From positions 1 through 64,000 of the forward strand of contig CAMUMG010000010.1 of assembly GCA_947089905.1 (NCBI GenBank): a stretch of DNA of 64,000 bases, read 5' to 3'. The DNA comes from an uncultured Lachnospiraceae bacterium. GTDB taxonomy: Bacteria; Bacillota; Clostridia; Lachnospirales; Lachnospiraceae. Shown piece by piece: positions 24,661-32,730 of this stretch (the stretch's first letter is position 1; each line of letters opens with the position of its first letter). The notes beneath the pieces were generated by a model that saw nothing but the letters and a program-made list of their open reading frames with translations, did no database searches and was not told the DNA's origin. The translations under genes and the position numbers were made by a program.

Positions 24661-25290
24661 ATGAAAATCGCAGTCATTTGTGCCAATGGAAAAGAAGGAA
24701 GATTAATTGTAAAAGAAGCATTAGAAAGAAAATTGGATGTTACCGCAGTTGTACGCAGAGAAAACCAGTCTGCTGCCGCACAGGTTATTAAAAAAGATCT
24801 GTTTGATTTAACGTCTTCTGATTTAGAGAGTTTTGATGTAGTAATTGATGCTTTTGGTGCATGGACGCCAGAAACTTTGCCGCAGCATAGTACATCTTTA
24901 AAACATCTTTGCGATATTCTAAGCGGCAAAAATACCAGACTTTTAATTGTCGGAGGTGCTGGAAGTTTATATATAAATCCAGAGCATACAATACAGGTAA
25001 TGGATGGAGCAGATTTTCCTGATATTTTTAAACCTTTAGCTTCGAATATGGCAAAAGCATTAGAAGAACTTCGTAGCAGAAAGGATGTAAAGTGGACTTA
25101 TATAAGTCCCGCTGGAGATTTTCAGGCAGATGGAATAAAAACAGGAAAATACATTTTAGGCGGTGAGGAATTGATATTGAATTCAAAAGGGGAAAGTGTT
25201 ATCAGTTATGCAGATTATGCAGTAGCAATGATCGATGAAGCTGTAAATGGAACTCATATTCAAGAAAGAATTTCTGTTGTAGCACAGTAG
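24661..25290 (+). CDS. NAD(P)-binding atypical short-chain oxidoreductase
   Basis: 209 residues with a Rossmann fold of the NmrA/YwnB-like type: the N-terminal IAVICANGKEGRLIVKEAL turn binds the nucleotide, then TAVVRR, VIDAFGAW and LLIVGGAGS. It lacks the Tyr-x3-Lys catalytic pair, as usual for this group, which reduces quinones or senses NADPH. Start ATG 24661 follows GTGGAGG; an upstream in-frame GTG is part of that ribosome site. First gene of the ADP-ribosylation operon, where oxidoreductases are frequent partners, often linked to oxidative stress. Confidence 0.85.
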   Translation: MKIAVICANGKEGRLIVKEALERKLDVTAVVRRENQSAAAQVIKKDLFDLTSSDLESFDVVIDAFGAWTPETLPQHSTSLKHLCDILSGKNTRLLIVGGAGSLYINPEHTIQVMDGADFPDIFKPLASNMAKALEELRSRKDVKWTYISPAGDFQADGIKTGKYILGGEELILNSKGESVISYADYAVAMIDEAVNGTHIQERISVVAQ

Positions 25291-25316
25291 TAAAATACAT
25301 TGTGGAGGGCGAAATT

Positions 25317-26096
25317 ATGGTGCATAGTGAAAAAAGGTTATATCTAATTAAGAAGTTGTTATCAGAACAGCCACAATATAAAGAGATCGAAATTCCAGAT
25401 AGTGAAGATGAACAAAAACGACTTCTAAGAAGCCTTATGAATATTCGCCCTCCTTATCCAATAGAAGAAGAATTTCTTAAAATACAGGATGAATATTTAA
25501 AAGAGGAAGTTTTAAAAAAGGGAATTACTGACAGTAATATCTTACCTGTATCTCCTATTGATAATCGACTTATTCTCTGGCGTGGTGATATTACTACATT
25601 AAAGATAGATGCTATTGTAAATGCTGCAAATAGTGCTTTAAGAGGATGTTTTATACCTTGTCATTCTTGTGTGGATAATATGATTCACAGTGTTAGTGGT
25701 ATTCAGTTGCGTTTAGTCTGTGATGAGGTAATGAAAAAACAAAAATATAATGAGCCTATAGGAAAAGCAAAAATTACAGCTGCATTTAATCTGCCATGCC
25801 GCTATGTTCTGCATACAGTCGGACCGATTATATCAGGGCAGCTTGCAAAAGAACACTGTATACAGTTAGCAAATTGTTATAAATCATGCCTAAAACTCGC
25901 CTCAGAAAATAATTTAAAAAGTATTGCTTTTTGTTGTATATCTACAGGAGAATTTCATTTCCCCCAAGAAAAAGCAGCAGAGATTGCAGTAAAAACAGTG
26001 ATAGATTATTTACAGACCGATAGGAAGATAGAAAGGGTGGTATTTAATGTTTTTAAACAAAAAGACTATGATATCTACAAAAAGCTACTTGGATAA
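25317..26096 (+). CDS. Zinc-containing macrodomain protein-ADP-ribose hydrolase
   Basis: 259 residues. A helical N-terminal part (1-85) is followed by a macrodomain with ILWRGDITTLKIDAIVNAANSAL. The loop GCFIPCHSCVDNMIH carries Cys111, His116 and Cys118, the zinc-site layout of SirTM-linked macrodomains. These remove mono-ADP-ribose from acidic residues of a target protein. The start is ATG 25317, preceded by GGAGGG. Its last 50 bases overlap the SirTM gene, so the eraser and writer are translationally coupled. Confidence 0.93.
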   Translation: MVHSEKRLYLIKKLLSEQPQYKEIEIPDSEDEQKRLLRSLMNIRPPYPIEEEFLKIQDEYLKEEVLKKGITDSNILPVSPIDNRLILWRGDITTLKIDAIVNAANSALRGCFIPCHSCVDNMIHSVSGIQLRLVCDEVMKKQKYNEPIGKAKITAAFNLPCRYVLHTVGPIISGQLAKEHCIQLANCYKSCLKLASENNLKSIAFCCISTGEFHFPQEKAAEIAVKTVIDYLQTDRKIERVVFNVFKQKDYDIYKKLLG

Positions 26097-26913
26097 AATA
26101 AAACAATTTAAAACAGTTTTACAAGAATCGGATGCTGTCATCATTGGAGCAGGAGCAGGGCTATCTACATCGGCAGGCTTTACTTATACAGGAAAAAGAT
26201 TTGAGGATAACTTTTCTGATTTTATTGAAAAATATAATTTTCCTGATATGTATTCTGGAGGTTTTTATCCATTTGAAAGTCTTGAAGAACATTGGGCATA
26301 TTGGAGTCGTTATATTTATATCAATCGATATATAGATACAGATAACGGAACATACAAAAGACTTTTTGAGCTTGTAAAAGATAAAGATTATTTTGTTTTG
26401 ACTACCAACGTTGACCATCAGTTTCAAAAGGCAGGATTTGATAAACAGAGATTATTTTATACTCAGGGCGATTATGGGTTATTTCAATGCAGCGAGCCAT
26501 GCCATAATTCCACTTATGATAATGAAGAAATTATCAAAAAGATGGTAGAGACACAAAAAAATATGAAAATACCAACCGATCTGATCCCCTATTGCCCTGT
26601 TTGTAAAAAGACTATGAGCGTGAATCTTAGAGCTGACAATACATTTGTCGAGGATAAAGGATGGCATAGGGCATCAGATCGTTATATGGAATTTATCAAT
26701 AAACACCGAAATTTAAAGGTTCTATTTCTTGAATTAGGTATCGGAATGAATACGCCAAGTATAGTAAAATTTTCGTTCTGGCGTATGGTACATGAATGGC
26801 AAAATGCTGTTTATGTCTGTATCAATTTAAACGAAGCTTATGCACCAGATGAAATTCGAAAAAAATCTATTTGTATCAGGGATGACATTAAGTTTGTGTT
26901 AAACCAATTATAA
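26047..26913 (+). CDS. Class M sirtuin (SirTM), protein ADP-ribosyltransferase
   Basis: 288 residues. Sirtuin fold with GAGAGLSTSAG (34-44) for NAD+. The catalytic region reads TTNVDHQ (N121, D123) and then TQGDYG, where Gln140 stands in for the His that deacetylase sirtuins use. This substitution marks the SirTM branch, which transfers ADP-ribose. A zinc ribbon is visible as CSEPC and CPVC. The start at 26047 is favoured by AAAGGGTGG upstream; ATG 26068 is an alternative. In staphylococci and streptococci the target is a lipoylated GcvH-like protein, but no such gene, nor a lipoate ligase, is in this operon. Confidence 0.92.
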   Translation: MFLNKKTMISTKSYLDKIKQFKTVLQESDAVIIGAGAGLSTSAGFTYTGKRFEDNFSDFIEKYNFPDMYSGGFYPFESLEEHWAYWSRYIYINRYIDTDNGTYKRLFELVKDKDYFVLTTNVDHQFQKAGFDKQRLFYTQGDYGLFQCSEPCHNSTYDNEEIIKKMVETQKNMKIPTDLIPYCPVCKKTMSVNLRADNTFVEDKGWHRASDRYMEFINKHRNLKVLFLELGIGMNTPSIVKFSFWRMVHEWQNAVYVCINLNEAYAPDEIRKKSICIRDDIKFVLNQL

Positions 26914-26915
26914 TA

Positions 26916-28583
26916 TTAGAGAAGCTCTTCACAAGCCTTCTCTAATAAAAGAAGACGTGCCTTTCGATACTGTGTTACATCTTTTTCATAATCATCATAT
27001 CGGCGAAATACAGTATGGATTAAGTTTTCTACCCAAGAACAATTTCGTTCTTTTAATTGCTCTAATAACACCAGATCTTCAAAACCAATTCGATGGGCTT
27101 CTAGTCGGGTACTGGAATATACCTCAAAAAATCCCGGAAACATAATAGCTGGATCACCAGCAGGCAGAGAATTTTGTCTGGAAGTATCATAATCAGTAAT
27201 GTCTGGCAAAGGAGCACTTAATCTATAAAAATCTAGTCTATCCATAAACATACCGCCCCAATGAAGATAACCTTCTATATTATCATATAGAGCGGGAGCC
27301 CATCCAAGCCATACCTGACGAAGTCGTTCCTGATCTAGTAGTCTATTACAGTAATTTCCTGCTGGATCTAAACAGGTATAGACCAAGATATGATCACCTT
27401 TTTCATGCCGATTATCAAAAAATTCTCTGTACTTTTCATATTTATTTACTGTAGGACACCAATAGTTTACTGTTCCAGCAATACTTTCTCTTGCTATTGT
27501 AGCCTCTAACACCGAAATTTCGGGCATACTCTTTTTTACTATCTGAGTTCCTATAATATATGTGTCTGCTAAACAGTCTAAAGGCTCGTCCATAAAACTT
27601 TGAAGCCAACGATTCGTTAATTTATGTTTTTGGAGATAGCTATAAAGCTGGTTGCACATATTTTCTAGTTCTTGTTCTCCTTCACCCGGAATAATCTTAC
27701 GGGTTATTTGAAGTTCTGCTTGAGTAGCCATCCATTCACCATTTTTACGTTTGGCAAGGTGACCACCTTCAATCCAATAGATCCCCACTTTATCTAAGAT
27801 GGCAATTAGTCTATCTAATTTCTTTTCATTTAGATAAGAAACTCCATTTTGTGTTTCAAAATAGAGTTCTACTGGAAGTAATACCATATTTTGTCTTCCA
27901 TATTTTCCTAATTTCAAATATTTTTCAAATATATCATACCAATCCTCACTAAATAATGGGGCATGGTGATAATCAGAAATTCCTTTATAACTGATCCAAT
28001 TTATATATTTATGATCCTCTGCTCCTGCTTCTGAAATCTTTACCGGAAAAACTTCTACCTCAAAAGTCAGATGTTTAGAAACTCCATCATGAGTAATGAT
28101 AAAATCCCATTTTTTAAGTTCTCGCTCATCTGTATCTACTTTACAGCGAAAACAAAGTGCCATAACACTTTGTTGGGTAGTGAGTACATTAGTACAAGGT
28201 CGAAGTACATCATAAACTGTAAAGGGTGCTCGACGAATGACATTTTGGTTTATATTTCCATCTGTCCATTCGGTACGGGATATCGTGCCAGTATTTACTT
28301 CCACAGGAAGAGGAAGTAATTCAAACAGTTTATAATGTAGATCTTTTTCATAACTCTCTACAACTGTCTTGTCCTCTTTGGTAAACAAAGTTTTTTTCAT
28401 AGGGGGAATCACTTCAAAGGTGACACATTTTCCAGAAGTCAATCCAGAGAGCATAATATGAACTCCTGCATAGGTATTAGAGGCAACCGCTGTGAGATGT
28501 AATGTCTTTCCTGTTTGAGGATTTGTATCAGGATAAAGGGGATCTAGTTCGTCAAATAGTGCAGCTTCAAAGAAATCTTTCAT
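26916..28583 (-). CDS. DUF4091 glycoside-hydrolase-like protein
   Basis: 555 residues, no signal peptide. The middle (about 200-480) is a TIM-barrel-like DUF4091 region, with SFMDEP (a likely catalytic acidic pair) and LHWGGMF among the recognisable segments. An N-terminal beta-rich region (about 30-190) precedes it. Family members occur in polysaccharide-use loci but few have known substrates. It ends 2 nt from SirTM, on the opposite strand. Start supported by AAAGGAAC upstream. Confidence 0.8.
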   Translation of the reverse strand: MKDFFEAALFDELDPLYPDTNPQTGKTLHLTAVASNTYAGVHIMLSGLTSGKCVTFEVIPPMKKTLFTKEDKTVVESYEKDLHYKLFELLPLPVEVNTGTISRTEWTDGNINQNVIRRAPFTVYDVLRPCTNVLTTQQSVMALCFRCKVDTDERELKKWDFIITHDGVSKHLTFEVEVFPVKISEAGAEDHKYINWISYKGISDYHHAPLFSEDWYDIFEKYLKLGKYGRQNMVLLPVELYFETQNGVSYLNEKKLDRLIAILDKVGIYWIEGGHLAKRKNGEWMATQAELQITRKIIPGEGEQELENMCNQLYSYLQKHKLTNRWLQSFMDEPLDCLADTYIIGTQIVKKSMPEISVLEATIARESIAGTVNYWCPTVNKYEKYREFFDNRHEKGDHILVYTCLDPAGNYCNRLLDQERLRQVWLGWAPALYDNIEGYLHWGGMFMDRLDFYRLSAPLPDITDYDTSRQNSLPAGDPAIMFPGFFEVYSSTRLEAHRIGFEDLVLLEQLKERNCSWVENLIHTVFRRYDDYEKDVTQYRKARLLLLEKACEELL

Positions 28584-28638
28584 GATTTTTGTTCCTTTCT
28601 GATAGATTTATGTGTTAATGGTAGTCTATCATAACTAC

Positions 28639-28667
28639 TTGATTTTCACAAACAATTATTATATAAT
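28639..28667 (+). promoter_or_regulatory. Promoter of the amidase gene
   Basis: TTGATT (28639-28644), 17-nt spacer, TATAAT (28662-28667). Confidence 0.7.
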
Positions 28668-28717
28668 TTTTTGTGAAAAACCTTTTAAAGTATTGAAAAT
28701 CAAGGAAGGGATATATA

Positions 28718-29650
28718 GTGAAATCAAACTATGGAAAAAATTTATTCATAGCGATTATATTTTGTATTGTTGTAACATTAGGGCTTTGTGTTGCTGCAAA
28801 ACAGATGATTAAGATGGATGAAGAGAGAGAAGAAAAGGAAGTTTTTAAGGAATTAAATAATTCAGATAATATACAAGATTCTGAAAATAAAGATAACATA
28901 GTTTCTGATCAAAAGCCTGATGAAAGTAAATTAGAGATCAAAATAACACCAGAGCCTACAGAAATTCCACAAGATACGATAGAACCTATAGAACCAACAC
29001 CTGTTTCAAAAGATTCTATAAACGGAAAGATCATTGCATTAGATGCAGGGCATCAAGCAAAAGGAAATTCAGAGAAAGAACCACTTGGACCGGGTTCAAC
29101 TGAAATGAAAGCGAAAGTTGCTTCTGGAACGACAGGAGTATCTACAAAGGTTGCAGAATATATTTTAACTTTAGATATTGCATTAGCTCTTAGAGATGAA
29201 TTAGAAACAAGAGGCTATACGGTTCTTATGATAAGGGAAACACATGATATCAATTTAAGTAATCGGGAACGTGCAGAATTAGCAAACGAAGGTGCAGATA
29301 TCTTTGTACGACTTCATGCAAATGGCTCAGAAAATCAAAATGTTTCTGGTGCACTTACAATCTATCCTTCAGAATCCAATGAGTTCGTAGGAAATATAAG
29401 TAATGAATGTAAAAAACTTGCACAGGCAATTATTGAAGAATACTGTGAAACAACAGAAGCAAAAAATCAGGGTGCTATTGTTATGGATAATATGAGTGGA
29501 ATTAATTGGTGTACAATTCCTGTAACTATTATAGAGATGGGGTATATGAGCAATCCGAAAGAGGATCAAAAAATGCAGGATCCAGAATATCAAAAAAAGA
29601 TGGTACAGGGAATAGCAAATGGAATAGATGCTTATTTTAATGAAGAATAG
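28718..29650 (+). CDS. N-acetylmuramoyl-L-alanine amidase (Amidase_3), membrane-anchored
   Basis: 310 residues starting at GTG, with AAGGAAGGG 7 nt upstream. One N-terminal helix (about 10-28) anchors it. A Pro/Glu/Thr-rich linker (about 35-100) follows, then the amidase_3 catalytic domain. Zinc ligands: LDAGH (about residue 110), the Glu in the segment after GTTGVSTKVAEY, and RLHANG. The catalytic Glu is in VTIIEMGYMSN. It cleaves the bond between MurNAc and L-Ala in peptidoglycan. The domain has an insert (EKEPLGPGSTEMKAK) typical of Lachnospiraceae spore/wall amidases. Confidence 0.9.
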   Translation: MKSNYGKNLFIAIIFCIVVTLGLCVAAKQMIKMDEEREEKEVFKELNNSDNIQDSENKDNIVSDQKPDESKLEIKITPEPTEIPQDTIEPIEPTPVSKDSINGKIIALDAGHQAKGNSEKEPLGPGSTEMKAKVASGTTGVSTKVAEYILTLDIALALRDELETRGYTVLMIRETHDINLSNRERAELANEGADIFVRLHANGSENQNVSGALTIYPSESNEFVGNISNECKKLAQAIIEEYCETTEAKNQGAIVMDNMSGINWCTIPVTIIEMGYMSNPKEDQKMQDPEYQKKMVQGIANGIDAYFNEE

Positions 29651-29660
29651 AACAAAAAAA

Positions 29661-29770
29661 GGAGTTGTTTCACTAAGAACTAAATATACAAGATATAGTG
29701 TTGATATAATATTAATATACTATTAATTTCTACAATATCTTGTATCTAATTTTCTTAGTGCGACAACTCC
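29661..29770. repeat. Long imperfect inverted repeat (110 bp)
   Basis: Arms of about 40 bp (29661-29699 and 29731-29770), sharing GGAGTTGT, CACTAAGAA and ACAAGATAT, flank an A/T-only-like loop of about 30 bp. It lies between two convergent genes. It may act as a bidirectional terminator, but is longer than usual and could be a MITE-like element. Confidence 0.75.
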
Positions 29771-29776
29771 AAATAT

Positions 29777-31036
29777 TTATGATTGTATTTTTTCTCGTGG
29801 TGAGTTTAATTCTTCTTTTGTAGCTAGATCAAAAAATCGATAGGAATTTCCTGATTCTGTATATACAATTCCATTATCAATACCTAAACAATAGTAAAAA
29901 GTATCACTAAGTTGTATTGCTTTACCAACACTACGATCTTTAAAAATAATAGGAACGATTTGAGTTGAAGAAGTTTGCTCTAAGGAGTATATTGCTGTAT
30001 AAACCATTCCTTCATCAAAAAATGGTATACTGAAAGTATATCCATTTTTCGAGGTTATTGTAATACTTTCTGAACGATTTTTATTTCTATTATATAAATG
30101 TAAGGTTTGTGTATCTGCTGAAAGAATATAATAATCATCTACAATATAAAGAAATTCTGCTTTACTGTCAGAAACTAATGTAGAAAGAGTACGTGTTTGA
30201 GTTTCTAATTCCATCAAATTAGTATGTTCTTGAGAGGTAAGCAAAAAACAAAGTTTTTGTTCTGTAGGAATTAAGTAGGAAATATAATCATTTGGTTCAA
30301 AAGTATAAATGGCACGTGGATTATTTCCATCTGGATCTGCAAAAATAATCGAGGTTTGAGCAACATCATCATTCCATATTATATATGTAAAATAAATTCC
30401 ATTTTCAGTTGCAGTAAACACATTAAATGTTTCCTGTGAAATATAAGGAGTGGAAGCACATACAACAGGATTAGAACCATTAAAGTCCATTTTAAAAAAG
30501 AAAGATACTTTTGCATTGCCTAAATAATCATAACGTACATAAACCCCATTTGAAGTTTCCATAGAGCCCATATAAAACCAATTATTGTAATCTATCTTTC
30601 CTTCAGAGTAAGAGACAGGCATATAATCTCCAATATGATAATTGGAAACGGTTCCAGTCTGAGAATCTGTAAAAGAAAAGCCACCATTATATTCAAATGT
30701 AAGAATACCACTCTCAGTTGAAAGAAATGGAAGATGATTAATAAAATTAAAATAGTTAGTAGTTCCAACTATTGTTTGAGTGCCAGAAAAGTCTTCTGGA
30801 TAGGGAAGTTCGGAGGGAAGAGTTAATAATTCCTCTTGTTTTGGGAAAATAGAAGGTTGAATATCTTCTGTTCCGGTATCTGGAACTTCAGCTTCAATTG
30901 ATTCTATAACTTTACTTAATTCTTCCTCTTCTGTTGGAGTTGGCTGTTCTTGTAAGGGTTCTTGTGAACGCCTAGAGCAACCAGATAATAAAAGAGAAGC
31001 TGTCAATGCAGCCACATAAAAAAAATATCGTTTCAT
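29777..31036 (-). CDS. Lipoprotein with DUF5050-like beta-propeller
   Basis: 419 residues. Signal peptide with lipobox LLSGC (Cys20 lipidated), a Glu/Pro-rich linker to about 75, then repeated beta-strand units resembling a DUF5050/TolB-like propeller (for example NGIYFTYIIWNDD, FADPDGNNPRAIYTF). The function of such lipoproteins is unknown; outer-face binding is likely. Single gene. Confidence 0.72.
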   Translation of the reverse strand: MKRYFFYVAALTASLLLSGCSRRSQEPLQEQPTPTEEEELSKVIESIEAEVPDTGTEDIQPSIFPKQEELLTLPSELPYPEDFSGTQTIVGTTNYFNFINHLPFLSTESGILTFEYNGGFSFTDSQTGTVSNYHIGDYMPVSYSEGKIDYNNWFYMGSMETSNGVYVRYDYLGNAKVSFFFKMDFNGSNPVVCASTPYISQETFNVFTATENGIYFTYIIWNDDVAQTSIIFADPDGNNPRAIYTFEPNDYISYLIPTEQKLCFLLTSQEHTNLMELETQTRTLSTLVSDSKAEFLYIVDDYYILSADTQTLHLYNRNKNRSESITITSKNGYTFSIPFFDEGMVYTAIYSLEQTSSTQIVPIIFKDRSVGKAIQLSDTFYYCLGIDNGIVYTESGNSYRFFDLATKEELNSPREKIQS

Positions 31037-31211
31037 AATTTTTAGACCTTACTTTCTGTTTGACATTTAACAAATTTCTTTGCGTTCATTACTATACCAC
31101 AATAATCTTTTTAAAACAAGCGTTCTTTAAATATTTGTATAAAGTTTTAGAAATAAGTAAGAGTAGAAAGAATAAAACTACATTTTCATTTTTTATTTTT
31201 TATGGTATAAT

Positions 31212-31282
31212 GTTGAAACAGAGAAGCATTGTTTCAACTTTTGATTTCATGTGCACAAAAGTGCACATAGTTGTGGTATAAT
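31212..31282 (+). promoter_or_regulatory. Promoter with two palindromes upstream of the acidic-repeat gene
   Basis: TATAAT at 31277-31282. The -35 zone is covered by ATGTGCAC-AAAA-GTGCACAT (31249-31268). Upstream lies a second inverted repeat, GTTGAAAC / GTTTCAAC (31212-31219 and 31231-31238). This reads as an operator-controlled promoter; no cognate regulator is identified. Confidence 0.55.
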
Positions 31283-31313
31283 GATGTTAAAATTATATTA
31301 AGGGGAGGACTTT

Positions 31314-32651
31314 ATGGACATTAAAGGAAAAGGGAAACTGGTTTCAACTTTGGGTATGATTGTCACATTAATGTTGATGATTTTCGTTATTTCTGAATTC
31401 CGTACAAATTATTTAGTAATAGGAATTATAGGAATTATTTTACTTGTAGTTTCCTATATTTATCTAAATTTTGAACGTAGAGAAGCAGAAGAAGAACTTC
31501 AAGCAGAACGAAATGAGATAAGAAAACAGGAAGACTTTTGGATATGTCAAATGAGAGAACTTCAAAAATCTCAAAAAGAACTGTGTAATGCTGTGAAAGA
31601 AAATACTCATATGGTAAAAGAAAGATCAGAAGAATTTGTAGCATGGTCAGAATTAAGTGCACAACGAAGTTTTGAATTGCAGAAAAAGGGAATAAAGGCA
31701 ATTATTAAATATAACAGAGAGAATGCAAAGCAAGTCGCGGAAAGTATTACTGCATCTTTAGAACAGTTAAGACTTCAAATAGATAACGAATTACATACTA
31801 GAGAAGAAACGAATAACGTTCCAGATTCAGATCTTACACAGACTGTTTTAGAGCATACACAGATTGTACAAGAGCATTTACAAAAGGTTACAGAACAGAT
31901 TCATCAGATGCAAGAAATATTGTCAAAACTTTCTGTACAACAGGCTGTCGAAACTTTTACACCAGAACAGGAAAATAAAAGTTTGGATCTAAAAGATAAC
32001 GAAGTAGAAGAAGTGGAAAGTGAAGACATTGAGGTTTCGCAACCAGAAGAGGTAATGGAAAATGAAGATATCATAATTCCAGAATCAGAAGAAATAGTGG
32101 AAAGTGAAGACATTGAAGTTTCGCAGCCAGAAGAGGTAATGGAAGGTGAAGACATTGAGGTTTCGCGGCCAGAAGAGGTAATGGAAAATGAAGATATCAT
32201 AATTCCAGAATCAGAAGAAATAGTGGAAAGTGAAGACATTGAGGTTTCGCAGCCAGAAGAAGTGGTGGAAAATGAGTATATTATGATTTCAGGACCAGAA
32301 GATCTAATTGGAAATGAACATATTGTAGTTTCGCAACCAGAAGATAAAATGGATAATGAAGATATTATATTCTCAGAATTAAAGGATCTAGTTGAAAATG
32401 AGGATATGATATTTTCAGAGTCAGAGGAGGAAGATGCACAAGAGGAGGCAGCTATTTCTTTAAATTCAAGTTCAGAAAATTCAGAAGAAGATAGTGCACT
32501 TATTCCAAGAGAACTTCCCCCAACAAAACAAGAAGAGAAAAAACCTGTAGAGGTAGATTCGAAACCAGTTGTTTCACCAAAGGGTTCTGATTCTAATCAT
32601 ATGATGACAGCAGATGAGATTGCTGCTTTGATTGCCTCTATGAATAGTTAA
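31314..32651 (+). CDS. Membrane coiled-coil protein with acidic 14-residue repeats
   Basis: 445 residues, no recognised family. Two membrane helices near the start (about 9-26 and 32-48) are followed by a long Gln/Glu-rich coiled coil (50-220). Then come ten tandem units of 14 residues (residues 237-376, 42 bp each) of type EDIEVSQPEEVMEN / EDIIIPESEEIVES, strongly acidic. The protein ends with MTADEIAALIASMNS, resembling the short EIDALL-type motif at the N-terminus of FliM. The array implies repeat slippage. AGGGGAGG precedes ATG 31314. Confidence 0.75.
   Translation: MDIKGKGKLVSTLGMIVTLMLMIFVISEFRTNYLVIGIIGIILLVVSYIYLNFERREAEEELQAERNEIRKQEDFWICQMRELQKSQKELCNAVKENTHMVKERSEEFVAWSELSAQRSFELQKKGIKAIIKYNRENAKQVAESITASLEQLRLQIDNELHTREETNNVPDSDLTQTVLEHTQIVQEHLQKVTEQIHQMQEILSKLSVQQAVETFTPEQENKSLDLKDNEVEEVESEDIEVSQPEEVMENEDIIIPESEEIVESEDIEVSQPEEVMEGEDIEVSRPEEVMENEDIIIPESEEIVESEDIEVSQPEEVVENEYIMISGPEDLIGNEHIVVSQPEDKMDNEDIIFSELKDLVENEDMIFSESEEEDAQEEAAISLNSSSENSEEDSALIPRELPPTKQEEKKPVEVDSKPVVSPKGSDSNHMMTADEIAALIASMNS
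32022..32441 (+). repeat. Ten tandem 42-bp coding repeats
   Basis: Ten in-frame units of exactly 42 bp. Units 1-6 are close copies of two alternating types (EVSxPEEV and IIPESEEI), while units 7-10 are more diverged. This gives recent amplification at the 5' side. Confidence 0.9.
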
Positions 32652-32672
32652 TTTTTATTGGATGAAATAGAA

Positions 32673-32730
32673 AGAGCAACTATCCAAAAATTTTTCTATC
32701 ATTTTTGAATAGCTGCTCTAATCTTTTTTT
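32673..32730 (+). terminator. Terminator after the acidic-repeat gene
   Basis: AGAGCA with TGCTCT, extended by CTAT/ATAG and an A5/T5 pairing, then a run of T from 32724. Confidence 0.75.

Noticed and set aside
31904-32239. Serine-rich frame on the minus strand over the repeat array
   Set aside because: It is the antisense of the acidic repeat; repeat periodicity keeps it open.
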